Shown here one piece after another: positions 52,843 to 63,658 of a DNA stretch of 64,000 nt (the stretch's first letter is position 1; every line of letters begins with the position of its first letter). A program made the translations under genes and the position numbers. Under the pieces are notes generated by a model. The model was given only the letters and a program-made list of their open reading frames with translations. It ran no database searches and was not told where the DNA came from. The stretch spans positions 124,001-188,000 of the forward strand of contig MU863919.1 in NCBI GenBank assembly GCA_033296885.1, given 5' to 3'. Origin of the DNA: Triangularia verruculosa (Eukaryota > Ascomycota > Sordariomycetes > Sordariales > Podosporaceae).

Positions 52843-54826
52843 ATGGCCACCACCGAAGCTCTCGACCCCGCCAAAGCCATCACCGCCATCCGTGACGCCC
52901 GCCCTCCCGCGACCGACCGCTTCACCTACCTCACCATCGTCGAGTCCAACCTCTCTCCCGAAGTCCTACCGACCCTAAATGAAGTCCTCCAGGATGCTGG
53001 TCTGACGCAGGAGATCGGATGGGACTTGGTCTACAACCTGGTTAGCCTCCCGGGGTCGTCGTCGTGCCTCCAGACTATCGCCCGTCTTGGAAACCCCCGA
53101 GAGGTGATCCTCAAGGTCCTCGAAACACTGGAGCTTCTAGGCGAAGAGGAAGGTTATGAGGCAGATGATGAAGTTGAGACGACACAGGAAAAGAAGAAGG
53201 GGGAAGTGACAAAGACAGAGAAGTTCATCACCCTAATGGGCATGTTGGCGATCCTACATGGGAGGATTAAAACGAAATATCCTTCAAGATTCCTGGCGCA
53301 GACTTTACAAACTGTGCTGGGGGCGTACGAAGCCGAGAGCGAGGAGATGACAGCGGCGGTGATCAACTTGGTGCATAGCTTGAGTGGGAAGAGGGCGAGG
53401 CCGCCGCTGCCGAGCAGGAAGTCAAGCGTGAATGTGGTAAACTTGGACGTCGAGGGAGACAGGGGCAAAAATGCGCCTGATCCGGAGGCCGACGATGTTA
53501 AAGAAGGGGATGGACAGACAGAGGATCCGGACGAGACGGAGCTACAGCAGAAGCTGCTGCTAAGCTTTGCGACGTGTATATTAGAGAGGTATGCGAACCG
53601 GAATGATCTGGCTTGGGCGGGGAGGTTGGTGGAGTTTTATGAGCCGGAGAGGATTGTACCGGGGAGGAAGACCTTGATGGCGGCATTTAGAGAAGATGAG
53701 GGGCTGTTGGCTAAGGACGGGATTGTAGGAAAGTTGGTGGTATGTTGTATCTTTTACCGGTTTGAGGAAGCATATGCTGACATGAGTTTAGGCGCTTATC
53801 GGAGACCTAGGGCTGAAAACGTGCTCTAAGACGTTTTTGAAGCACATGTGTGAGGGGCCTCTGCACAACAATCCGCTGGCTGGATCTGAAGACTTCGAAT
53901 CGGCGGACCAGGTCAAGCTTTCGACTGGCGGGGCAGTCTGTCTCGTGGCCTACTGGGTCTTTTCGTCAACAATTTTTGACGCCGACCACCCTCAGCCAGA
54001 GATGAACATCTTTCCAGATCACTATGCCGTTCTGGACAAGTTTCTCCAGGATGATGCGCATACCCAGATTCAGCAGTCACCGGGTACAGTGGAAGCTCTT
54101 GTCACGGTTGGTCTCTGGCTTCACTCGAACAATTTCATTTCTACGAACCCAAACACGCCGCTCACAAATCCAACAACGTCTCCGGAAGACCCGACATCGG
54201 ACTTTATGCGGTATATCCACCTTGTCACGCTCATTGCGCTGTTTCATCCGAAGCTTCATGTTCGCAACGCAGCCAGCACACTCGCCGGACAAGTGCTCCA
54301 TTCCGACCCATCAGATGACGACCGTCTAAAGGTTCTATACGACTTGTTGGAGAACTGCACATTTGCCTCCCTCAAAGCTCGAGCGATAGCCTGGTTAAGA
54401 GAGGAACTCATTTCGGCATCGACAGCGAAACTTCACCAACCAACAGTCTTCTCCACACCACAAGCGCTCGAGACGGTGCAATACGTCGTCTTCCCCAGTC
54501 TCAACTTCCTGGTTGAAGATACTAATCTGGAGGAAATCATCGAGTACTTGGTCGGCAACTCACCGTTTCTCATGCAAGCGGTAAACCTGGGCTTGTTCCT
54601 CTGGTCAAGCCCAGACAAGTGGAAGGGTGTGCTGCCAACGAACATGGATGCGACGGTTAGACAGCGGTGGTTTGAACCTTTGCTAGAGACTATCGAAAGA
54701 GCCCAGAAGGAGAGCAAGGGCGCGGATGTAGAGTTGGGACCGGCAGAGGGTGAGCTGGCCGTGCTGAAGGGGAGGCTGGAGGACCTAGCTGCGAAGGAGG
54801 GGTTCACGGGTGGGAAGGGGGTATGA
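52843..54826 (+). CDS. Ybp2/glomulin-family protein (two exons)
   Basis: Exons 52843-53739 and 53792-54826 (52-nt intron, GTATGT...TTAG, branch CTGAC) give 643 residues. I chose the ATG at 52843 (AAAGATGGCC), although the frame is open back to 52756. The opening AITAIRDARPPATDRFTYLT, then VLQDAGLTQEIGWDLVYNLV and ARLGNPREVILKVLETLELL, are typical of the YAP/Alf4/glomulin family (PF08568). The protein is all-helical with an acidic insert (DPEADDVKEGDGQTEDPDET). In yeasts, members (Ybp1, Ybp2) act in the oxidative stress response with Yap1 and at kinetochores; human glomulin binds the RING protein Rbx1. Which role applies here cannot be told from sequence. Exon 2 begins ALIGDLGLKTCSKTFLKHM. Confidence 0.88.
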
Positions 54827-55889
54827 AACATGTCAAGTTGCACATACTGGATGGCGTAAAGGGGAGCGGGAATGGAATGGGGGTAATGAAATCGAAGGAA
54901 AAGTGAGACATGGATTTGTTCTGTAAACAACCATTATTATCTATGTACGAAGTGTGAATAGCCAAGTCGATTGAGTTTGTAAGCCGTCTGCAAGACTGCT
55001 CCAAGGCGGCAGATACTAGCGTCGCATCAACATCCCGATATCATCATTCAAACCTACCGCCGCTCAGAACATCCAGATCGAAATTATTGGACTCCCATCT
55101 AGAACCCAGGAGCTTGACAGAAAATCAAGATCAAGAGGCATGTTCTTCTTGGCAAAACCGCTGATTGTAACCCCTCGAGCAAGTTCAGGAGCGTTTGCTC
55201 CAGGGGAAAGATGTGTGGCAGGGGTGGCACGGTTGCTTAGCGCCTAGGCCAGCCCCGGCCAAAAGCTTCCCTCTGCAGGGCAACGCTATGATGTCATTGC
55301 TTTAACACACCTTTCTCCCGTTCTCGTCGCCCGCGGGCGGTCTGATTGCTGAACACGGGGCAGGGCAGGAGCGATTCCTGTTGGCTGCTCCCAGTTACGA
55401 GCATTGCAGCAATCTTGCAGACAAGAGACTCGATTCGGTTGTTAGAAATAATAAAAGCCCGAATTCGTTCCGAGTATAAAAAGCTCTTAAAAGAGTTGTC
55501 TTGGGCAAACAACCACATGCTACGCTACACCAAAACGGCGACCTGGTGTAGCTAGCTACATCAGGAACACATGCGTATGCCGAGAATCTGCAACCTACCG
55601 TTTTTCTTCCTTGGCTGATGCCGTCTATTCTCTTTTCTTTTCAATCTGCAGGAATAAATAAACAAAAAAACCATAACCTTCTGACATCCTCGATCTACTT
55701 TCGAGCCTTCCCTTTTAGCTTGTGGTTCCTACCACCTACCTATACGTAGCAAGCTCAGGATCAACGCTGCATTCTTCGATTCGACTAGCACACACAAGCA
55801 ACAAATCCAATCGCACGGTTCCCCTGCGATATCACAGACGTCCGAAAGATTGACGCTACGGGCCATTTATACTACACTAGACCGTCATC
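54827..55889. other. Intergenic, promoter side of the glycosyltransferase gene
   Basis: No gene supported. The last 300 bases are A/C-rich leader-like sequence with ACCTACCTATACG at 55731-55745. No TATA box close to 55890. Confidence 0.45.
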
Positions 55890-58800
55890 ATGGCGGGAGA
55901 TCCTGATACTCCGAGCCCCGAGGGCCAGCCAACAACACCCCAGCAGGAAAGCCAGGCCATAGATGACAATCTCAGGCTAGTCACCGAGGTCCAGGACGGG
56001 CAGAAAGTTACTGTTGTCCGCGACACCGAAGACCGCATCGTATACCCTACCTACGTCCCTCCCGCGACACGATCCCCCGTTTCTGGCCGCTCACCGTCTT
56101 CTTCACCACCTTCGCCCAAGACCACCATGGCCGAAACAAATCAGGATCACGCAAAGCAGGAGGAGGTACAAAGTACCAAGGGAAAGCAACAAGAGGACGA
56201 CTCTAATACCCAACAGGTGCAAACCGAGCAGTCAGAAAGAACAACGTCGCCTCGTCCACAAGCTCGAAACTGGGCCACCGAATTCCCCCAACCCGACAGA
56301 GTATTCACCGCCCCTCCTCCCCCCCGAAGAGCAGGGACGAACCTCTCTGCCGTACCCCCCGGAATGGAGTACTCTAGCAGCGACTCCTCCTCCGACGATG
56401 AAGACTACCGCGCCCCCTCCCCCAAGAAACACCGACGAAAAAAAAAGTCCAAGAAACAGACAGAAGACGACGAGGACCGCTTCCGCAAGTTCAAAATCGG
56501 CAGCCCCAACTACCGCACCCGTGGCAAAGTCTCAAAGCGCGATGGCCGCCTCAGCATCTCCCTCAAAGACACCTCCAACACGGGGTACCTCGCCAAAGCG
56601 TTGGGCACGGCAGCAAAGCGCATGGTCCCGCTGAAGCCACCACCCGGCGGCTCTGACTCTGAATCCTCCAAGTCTGTCGCCCACTTCAAGGGCGTCCCTG
56701 CGCAGAAACGCACCCCCTCGGCGATAGACATCAAGTCTCTCAAGCCGCCCAAACTCAACATTGCCATCATGGTCATCGGCTCCCGCGGGGATGCCCAGCC
56801 CTTTCTCAAGATTGGCAAGATCCTCAAGGAGAAATACGGCCACCGCGTCAGGATAGCCACTCACCCCGCGTTTCGCGACTTTGTCGAGCAGGACTCGGGC
56901 CTAGAGTTCTTTTCCGTCGGCGGTGACCCCTCCGAGCTCATGTCTTTCATGGTCAAAAACCCCGGCATGATCCCCACCCTCTCGTCCGTCAAAGCGGGCG
57001 ATATTCAGAAGCGTCGCGCAGCAATGGCTGAGATGTTTCAGGGGTTCTGGCGAGCATGCATCAACGCCACAGACGATGAGCACGATGTCAGGAATATCAA
57101 AATGATGGGGAAGCGCGACCCCTTTGTCGCCGATGCGATCATTGCCAACCCACCGTCTTTCGCACACATTCACTGTGCCGAAGCACTGGGGATTCCGTTA
57201 CATCTGATGTTCACCTTCCCCTACACCCCCACTCAAGCGTTCCCTCATCCGTTGGCAAGCATCAAGAAGAGTAATGTTGATGCCGGGTACACAAACTTTA
57301 TAAGTTATCCGCTGGTGGAGATGATGGTGTGGCAGGGGTTGGGCGACTTGGTGAATGAGTTTAGGGTTGGGACTCTGGGGTTGGATCCGGTCAGCACACT
57401 TTGGGCGCCAGGGGCGACGTTTCGACTGCATGTGCCATTCACATACCTCTGGAGTCCGGGTTTGGTGCCAAAACCGGCGGATTGGGGTGAGGAGGTGGAC
57501 GTTGCCGGTTTCGTCTTCCTCGATCTTGCGAGCAGCTTCAAGCCACCTGAGGATCTGGTCAAGTTTCTGGAAAAGAGCGATCAGGGGAAGGGAGAGGGAG
57601 AGGAAAGGGACGAGAAGCCGGTCATTTACATTGGCTTCGGGTCAATTGTGGTTGATGATGCGAATCGGTTCACGGAAATGATTTTTGAAGCTGTCGAAAT
57701 GGCGGGTGTCAGGGCGCTGGTCAGTAAAGGATGGGGCGGCCTGGGTGGGGACAAGTTGGATGTCCCAGAGGACGTGTACATGCTTGATAATACGCCACAT
57801 GACTGGCTGTTTCCTAGAGTAAAGGCGTGTGTCATTCACGGCGGTGCAGGGACCACCGCTATCGCGCTGAAGTGTGGGAAGCCAACTATGATTGTGCCTT
57901 TCTTTGGCGATCAGCACTTCTGGGGAAGTATGCTTGGCAACGCGGGCGCTGGGCCAGAGGCGGTGCCGTATAAGAATCTTACGGCGGAGAAGTTGGCAGA
58001 GGGGATCAAGTATTGCTTAACGGATGAGGCTAGAGAGGCGGCGGAAAAGATTGCAAAGGATATCGAAAGAGAGGGTGATGGAGCGGAGAACGCCTGCGAT
58101 GCGTTCCATAAGGGGCTGTTGATTCACCGGGAGGTGAAAGGAGGTGGAAGGAGTTCAATGAGATGTTCGATACTGCCTGATCAAGTGGCGGTTTGGCAGA
58201 TGAAGGAGACGGGACTGAGGCTGAGTCCGATGGCAGCGGAGATGCTGGTAGAGAGAGGATTGGTGAGCTGGAAGAAGTTGAGATTGCTGCGGCATAATGA
58301 GTGGAATGACTTTGAAGGGCCTGGAGAGCCTCTCACAGGCGTTGCTGGGTCTGTGATGGGCACAGTTGGGAATATTTTTGGTGGGATAGGGGGTGTGCCG
58401 TATAGGGTTGCCAAGAGTGCAAAGAAGAGGAAGGACAGGGAAAAGGGGAAGGACAAAAAGAAGGACAAGAAGAGCAGGGGGGAAGGCGATAAGAGCCAGC
58501 AGAACGGCAACGATGAAGAGAATGGAGAAGAGGTACCTCAAGTCGAAACAGCAACCACCCACGCCATTGACGACCGTCGTTCCGATTCTTCATCTCTACA
58601 CTCCAATCCGGCAGAAGAAGTCGCACATCATGTGGGTCGTGGCGCGCTCAAGTCGGCCTCGGCCATCGCCAAAGCCCCTGTCGACCTAAGTTTAGCCCTC
58701 GCCCAAGGCTTTCACAACGCTCCTCGCCTCTACGGAGATGACACTGTTCGCCGACCCATCCGTGTCACCGGCATCAAGTCAGGTCTCAAAGCAGCCAGAA

Positions 58801-59660
58801 ACGAATTTGCATACGGTATATACGATGGCGTGACGGGAGTTGTGCGACTGCCCTACCGTGGAGCAAAAGAAGCCGGAGTAGGTGGGTTTGTCAGGGGAGT
58901 AGGCATGGGGCTTACGGGATTTGTGCTGAAGGACCTGGCTGCGATAATCGGCCCTGTCGGATACACTCTAAAAGGAGTGGTGAAGCAGGTTGAGAGAGGG
59001 AAGCAGCCGATCAAGTACATCAGACGGGCCAGGATTGTTCAGGGTGAAAGAGACACCGAAGCCTTGAGCGAAGAGGAGAAGATGAAACTGGGAAGGGAGG
59101 CGGTCAAAGGGTGGAGTATCATGTGGAGGTTATGGGCTGAGATGGTTAGGCAGGAGAAGAAGAAACGGGGAAGGAGCATCAAGGCAAAGTTGGGAGGGAA
59201 GGCGCGGAGGCACCGAAAGAGGAAGGAGTGGGACGTGGTGTTTGAGAGCGTTGAAGTTGCGGAAAGAGCGTTGGAGGCCTTGAGGAAGGGAGAGGACATG
59301 GACGAGGTGTTGGAGCGGGTGGAGAAGGAGCGAGGGAGTGGCCACAGTCCGGTCACTGTTACGGATGGGCAGCCAAAGATGTTGGAGGATGGAGGAGTCC
59401 CGAAAACTACAGATGGAAAGGACTTTGGGGCTGCCAATAAGGAGGCAGATGCGGATACTATGAGTACCCAAGTCCCGAGTCCTCTGGGGACTAACGACGT
59501 CGGCAGCGGGAGTGGTGAGAACGGAACCGTGAAGGTCAAAGACGAAGAGAAGAAAGAGGAGGAGGAGGAAGAGAATCCGTTTTCAGTGGCTACACCGGCG
59601 ATTGCGAAGAACCTGGAGGAGAACAGGATGACGATGGAGGCTATTGAGGTGAAGGCGTAG
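55890..59660 (+). CDS. Sterol 3-beta-glucosyltransferase-like protein with Vps13-type C-terminus
   Basis: A single exon of 1256 residues. The first ~285 residues are disordered with a basic KKHRRKKKSKKQ run. The GT1 domain follows: LNIAIMVIGSRGDAQPFLKI (~289), NPPSFAHIHCAEALGIPLHL, FPYTPTQAFPHPLASI, YIGFGSIVVDDANRFT, APHDWLFP-like DNTPHDWLFPRVKACVIHGG and GAGTTAIALKCGKPTMIVPF (the nucleotide-sugar motif, ~650), FGDQHFWG. It resembles Atg26/Ugt51 UDP-glucose:sterol transferases but shows no GRAM or PH domain. A lysine-rich linker leads to a C-terminal region (~940-1060; FAYGIYDGVTGVVRLPYRGA, GFVRGVGMGLTGFVLKDLAA) like the C-terminus of Vps13 lipid-transfer proteins, which binds membranes. Likely a membrane-associated glucosyltransferase; the acceptor is unproven. 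Acidic KEEEEEE tail. Confidence 0.9.
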   Translation: MAGDPDTPSPEGQPTTPQQESQAIDDNLRLVTEVQDGQKVTVVRDTEDRIVYPTYVPPATRSPVSGRSPSSSPPSPKTTMAETNQDHAKQEEVQSTKGKQQEDDSNTQQVQTEQSERTTSPRPQARNWATEFPQPDRVFTAPPPPRRAGTNLSAVPPGMEYSSSDSSSDDEDYRAPSPKKHRRKKKSKKQTEDDEDRFRKFKIGSPNYRTRGKVSKRDGRLSISLKDTSNTGYLAKALGTAAKRMVPLKPPPGGSDSESSKSVAHFKGVPAQKRTPSAIDIKSLKPPKLNIAIMVIGSRGDAQPFLKIGKILKEKYGHRVRIATHPAFRDFVEQDSGLEFFSVGGDPSELMSFMVKNPGMIPTLSSVKAGDIQKRRAAMAEMFQGFWRACINATDDEHDVRNIKMMGKRDPFVADAIIANPPSFAHIHCAEALGIPLHLMFTFPYTPTQAFPHPLASIKKSNVDAGYTNFISYPLVEMMVWQGLGDLVNEFRVGTLGLDPVSTLWAPGATFRLHVPFTYLWSPGLVPKPADWGEEVDVAGFVFLDLASSFKPPEDLVKFLEKSDQGKGEGEERDEKPVIYIGFGSIVVDDANRFTEMIFEAVEMAGVRALVSKGWGGLGGDKLDVPEDVYMLDNTPHDWLFPRVKACVIHGGAGTTAIALKCGKPTMIVPFFGDQHFWGSMLGNAGAGPEAVPYKNLTAEKLAEGIKYCLTDEAREAAEKIAKDIEREGDGAENACDAFHKGLLIHREVKGGGRSSMRCSILPDQVAVWQMKETGLRLSPMAAEMLVERGLVSWKKLRLLRHNEWNDFEGPGEPLTGVAGSVMGTVGNIFGGIGGVPYRVAKSAKKRKDREKGKDKKKDKKSRGEGDKSQQNGNDEENGEEVPQVETATTHAIDDRRSDSSSLHSNPAEEVAHHVGRGALKSASAIAKAPVDLSLALAQGFHNAPRLYGDDTVRRPIRVTGIKSGLKAARNEFAYGIYDGVTGVVRLPYRGAKEAGVGGFVRGVGMGLTGFVLKDLAAIIGPVGYTLKGVVKQVERGKQPIKYIRRARIVQGERDTEALSEEEKMKLGREAVKGWSIMWRLWAEMVRQEKKKRGRSIKAKLGGKARRHRKRKEWDVVFESVEVAERALEALRKGEDMDEVLERVEKERGSGHSPVTVTDGQPKMLEDGGVPKTTDGKDFGAANKEADADTMSTQVPSPLGTNDVGSGSGENGTVKVKDEEKKEEEEEENPFSVATPAIAKNLEENRMTMEAIEVKA

Positions 59661-60221
59661 GGGCCTCTTTAAGTCAATTTTGCAGGTTGTTTCCTTGTTT
59701 TTGCATGCGTTGTCTTGACTGACTAGGAGTTTTTGAGAAGGCATAGATTGAAACAAGTAATACGAGGATACCCCTTTTCTTTTTGGTAGCGATTATTAGT
59801 AGAAAGCTGGACACTGGACAGCAGGGTACGAGAATAATAATTAATTCTACATTGATCAGTATGTTGGATATAGTGACTATAAGCATGTCGATGTGCCAAG
59901 GTGCAAGGGCCAAAACGAGATTGGCTCTCTAGGCTGTCCCTACAATGAGGCTTCAATCATATGAGATTGCGAAGGGTTGTATGTTAAAGAGGTATCAATT
60001 CATGCGTCATCATCCAAGAAACCATCCCAACCCATCACAGTTCGGCCGTGGGCACCATAATAACAATAAATACTAGGCACTACATCCTTCCCATCACCAA
60101 GACATCTCCCCCTTTCATTTTCCATCCCTCCATAATTACCTGAACGCCCGCCCCGGATCACCAAAACAGGTATCAGCATCAGACAAAAGGACACAACCCA
60201 ACCTTCCCTGGCATCATCACA
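59661..60221. other. Intergenic between convergent genes
   Basis: Two facing 3' flanks; no further feature. Confidence 0.5.
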
Positions 60222-61376
60222 CTACGACCCAGCAACAGGCAGCTTCCCGCCCCCGTTCACCTCCGTATCCTCGACCGCAAACTGCCAGTGAGACGCCATG
60301 TTCGGCTGCCCCAATCGGCTCTTCAAGTAGCATACACTTCTCCCCGACTGCTCACCCCATCCGGCACCAACACACCCATCCTGCTTGGCGCATGAGTCGA
60401 TGCACTCGGCCATGGTGTCTACTCCGACGGCGAACATGTCTGTGGCTCCGTTCACGACGTTGTAATCCCTTCCGCATAGCAACAAGAATTTCCGGTTGAT
60501 TGATGGGGTGGCGGGGGAGGAGTAGAGGGTTAGGTTTTGGCTGGGGCAGTCGATGGCGGCGGGTATTAGCTCGCTGGAGTTGGTCACGGTTGGGTCGGTG
60601 ACGGTAGAGGCGTTGAAGAGGTGGACTGGGAGGGTGCGGACGGGGGTGGAGGAGGAGGCTGATTGAGATGATGTTGGCGGTGGGCTGGACACCAAGTTAG
60701 TTTTCTTTCAAGTTTGAAATAAGGGTTGGTGAAAGGGTTACCTCTCGTTGGAGCTCTTGTTCCCTAGAGAAACTCCCACTCCTACCCCGGTCGCTATGGC
60801 CACCATCGCGAGGAATATTCCAACTGCTAGGATGATCCAGAAGGTCTGCCTCCTAACGCCGCATATGAATTCTCGTTTTCTTGATGCCTCGAGTCCCTCG
60901 CCTGGTAGAGGTGGTACTAATGGCCGTTCAAATACATTGCCGAAATCATCACTTCCTTGCCCCCCATGATGTCCTCGTAAAGCTGTCGTGCTGCTGTAGG
61001 CGGTACCTGGTCTGCTCGGCCTATGCATACCTGGCGGTGCTGCTTCCATACCCGTCATTGGCGGTGGTGATCCGAAGCCATATGCAGTTATTGGTGGTGG
61101 CGGTGGGCTGTTGGCGATGGTAAACTCCCCCCCATATCCCAATGATGGCAAATTCCCTGCCTTTTCCCATGTTTTGAGATCTTCGAATCCGGTAACGGGT
61201 GATCCAAAAGGCGCCTTTCCCTGACCCGGAGCTACCTCGAGGGTCGAGTGCGTAGCTACCTCTAGGCCAGGCTGGGTGTCGTGCTCGGTGAATTGAGTGC
61301 GTTCGGCGAGCTCAATGCCATGACCGTGTATGAGTTCTTCTCGAGGGTCCAAGGGAGGTCGTCTTTGTGAGTCCAT
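60222..61376 (-). CDS. Single-pass membrane protein with PAN/Apple-like ectodomain (two exons)
   Basis: Exon 1 60742-61376 and exon 2 60222-60684 (57-nt intron, GTAACC...CCAG, branch CTAAC) give 365 residues. The N-terminal ~175 residues are cytosol-type, Pro/Gly-rich (IANSPPPPPITAYG, RPSRPGTAYSSTTALRG). A membrane segment TFWIILAVGIFLAMVAIATG runs from about 178 to 205, followed by a Ser/Pro/Thr linker and a cysteine-containing ectodomain with NLT and NSS glycosylation sites. The cysteine pattern FLLLCGRDYNVVNG, ECIDSCAKQDGCVGAGWG, SVCYLKSRLG is that of PAN/Apple modules, which bind proteins or sugars. Without a signal peptide, the topology is probably type II-like in naming but N-in/C-out through the single segment. 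This architecture is common in filamentous fungi and its role is unknown; a cell-wall sensor or adhesion protein is plausible. Confidence 0.82.
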
Positions 61377-63407
61377 TGTGTGTCCTACTTTCCTCTCCTC
61401 CCCTCAACTGAGACCGAATATCTTTGTTGCCTATAATCAAAGTCTTGGCGACGATGAGGCTGTCATCATCACCCCTAATCGAAACTTTCAAACTCCAATT
61501 CTCCAGTCCGGATGTATCTTTCGAGCCGTCACGGTTGCGTTAAAACATAAAGAAAAAGCGAAAGACTTCAGCGAGCGTAATTGGTGGCACGAATCGAAGA
61601 AAGAAGGGGAAAAGAAGAGAAACAGGAGTGAGAAAAAGGCGTTAGAGCCATCAGCAATGCCTTGGAAGGGGGTCCTTTTGAGATTAAAACTCCAAAGAGG
61701 AAAGTGCGTCAGCAACCACCACAACACACAAACCGCGCCCCTCGTCTTCCATTTTATCGACCCCCCTCCCCCTTGTCTTTGTGCGGTGCCAATCCCCTTC
61801 CAAGTCTTGAGAAAAAGAGGCTGATCAATCGCGGCCCAGACCAAGTATTTTCGTTCAAGCCCGAACTTTGGTTCCGGCTAACGTCCGTATCATGTTTCTC
61901 GACAAGTGCGACCTTGTGGACGATACTGAGTAGTATCCTTTCGCAGAAGGCCCCCAATCTCCGATCACTTCATCGTTTCGTTTCACGCCTCGCTTCCTCT
62001 TCTTAGGGAAAGGCTAAAATGGCTTTGCCTCTCCCCAACTTTTCAGCCCCCAGGCCGCCACGTTAGTTGTGGGTGTTGACAATACATGATGAAGGAATCA
62101 AGAGCTGACGAACAAAGCCAGCCCCGCAGAAACGCACCTGTAATCCACTAGCGCCGTCAGCCTGTACGAAGGACGTGATCCAATTCAATCCTACCGATTG
62201 CCGATTCTATCTGGCTAGAGAAGAAAGGAAAAGCGGCCGTCTGAGATGAGCCATCACTCGGGTCCAACAGAGGAAAACGGCTTCTGAGTTTTAAGATCGG
62301 CGCTCAGAGAAACCAACATCGTGAAGTTGGAGATTCGACAACCCACAAGAACGCCAAGAACGATGTGACCCACCCACTTCCCGCCGCTAAGGTTCCAGGG
62401 GCCACCCCCGCTGTCTTTTCAGGGACCGCTTACGCAACCGGGGATCCCCGTGAAGCAGCAGCCCTACAACATGGAAATTTACCTCGGGCACAAACTCCAA
62501 AGGTCCCAGCATATTGGAAGTTTTACGATTCCTTTACCACCCCCTTCCTCATCCCATATCTTCATATATTCCCCCGAAAATGATGGACAGAAAGATATCT
62601 AAATGTCTCACACTGAAAGCGGCACGGCGCGCGCAAGATGAGGTGTCCACCTCCCTAACTTCCGACTTCCCCGCCTATCGCCAACATCACCTCTTATGAC
62701 CCAACAGCCTGCACAGTGCGGCTCTCAACTACCCAGCTCATGAACACCTCAACATCCTAACCTTCCTAACCCTCCGGCCCGGTTCCGAATGATGTTCAAT
62801 AAACCTCACCAAACTGAATACAAGGCTCCAGCACACCATCAAGTTTGTTCCAAGTCTCACAACCACATGCAGTGGCGTCTCGAGAACGCCTCAACCTCAC
62901 CGATTCCACATCATTGGTGAGCAAGTGATTGGAAAGCAAAGCCCCTCTTGGGCCGTATACCGTAGCTAGACATCATAGAAATCTGCAGCCACTTTAAAGC
63001 CTGGTAAGCATGTTCCTGCATAAAGTACGCACCCATCTGCATGCACGTTTCTAGAGAGCCTCATAACGATGCCCCGAAAAGGGGGTCGCAATGGTCCCCC
63101 TCAGATAACCTTCCCAACGGCCCGTTGTACGCCAACCGGCCGCCTGTGCGGCATCCGACACAGTGTCGAGATTCTGCGAGATCCATCAACCACAGATGCC
63201 GAAGGAAAATAAAGTAAATGCACTCTCTACGCGCCCGTCAACCTCACTATCACCCCCGGTACCACCTTTCGTTCTCACTTTTTTTCAATCAAGCAGCAGC
63301 AGCAGCAGCAGTAAGTGGGCATGTCCACTGCATGAAACAGTTCAACAAGCTAGCCAGTCACGTCCTGGACAAAATAACTGGCACTGCAAAGTGGGAATAT
63401 AATATTG
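61377..63407. other. 2 kb without a supported gene
   Basis: Begins with the leader of the membrane-protein gene. Frames up to 164 codons (61330-61824 plus) overlap antisense frames and lack coding bias. Contains a GCA-type microsatellite (separate entry). I recognise no RNA gene. Confidence 0.45.
63292..63311. repeat. AGC trinucleotide microsatellite
   Basis: Six to seven perfect AGC units. Confidence 0.85.
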
Positions 63408-63658
63408 AAAGATAGTAAAAAGGCCTTAAAAGATAGTTAAAAGGCTTTAAAAGATAGCTAAAAGGCTTAAAAGATAGTTAAAAAGCCTTAAAGATAATTA
63501 AAAAGGTTTAAAAGATAGTTGAAAGGCCTTAAAAGATAGTTACATAGCTTAAAAAATAACTAAAAGGCCTTAAAAGATAGTCAATGGGTCTTAAAAGATA
63601 CTTTTTTACTGTGTTAAAAGATAGTGATAAGCTTAAAGAAGATGGTTAATAGGCCTTT
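63408..63658. repeat. Minisatellite of about twelve 19-23-nt units
   Basis: Consensus AAAAGATAGTTAAAAGGCCT plus one T; units vary by point changes and small indels. The first eight are regular, the last four more diverged (one has a T6 insertion). The GGCCTTTT of the last unit ends the array. Strongly AT-rich, with AAGGCCTT palindromes in several units. No coding potential. Confidence 0.85.

Noticed and set aside
63408..63658. CRISPR-like array
   Set aside because: Units are contiguous without unique spacers and the sequence is nuclear fungal DNA; it is a minisatellite.
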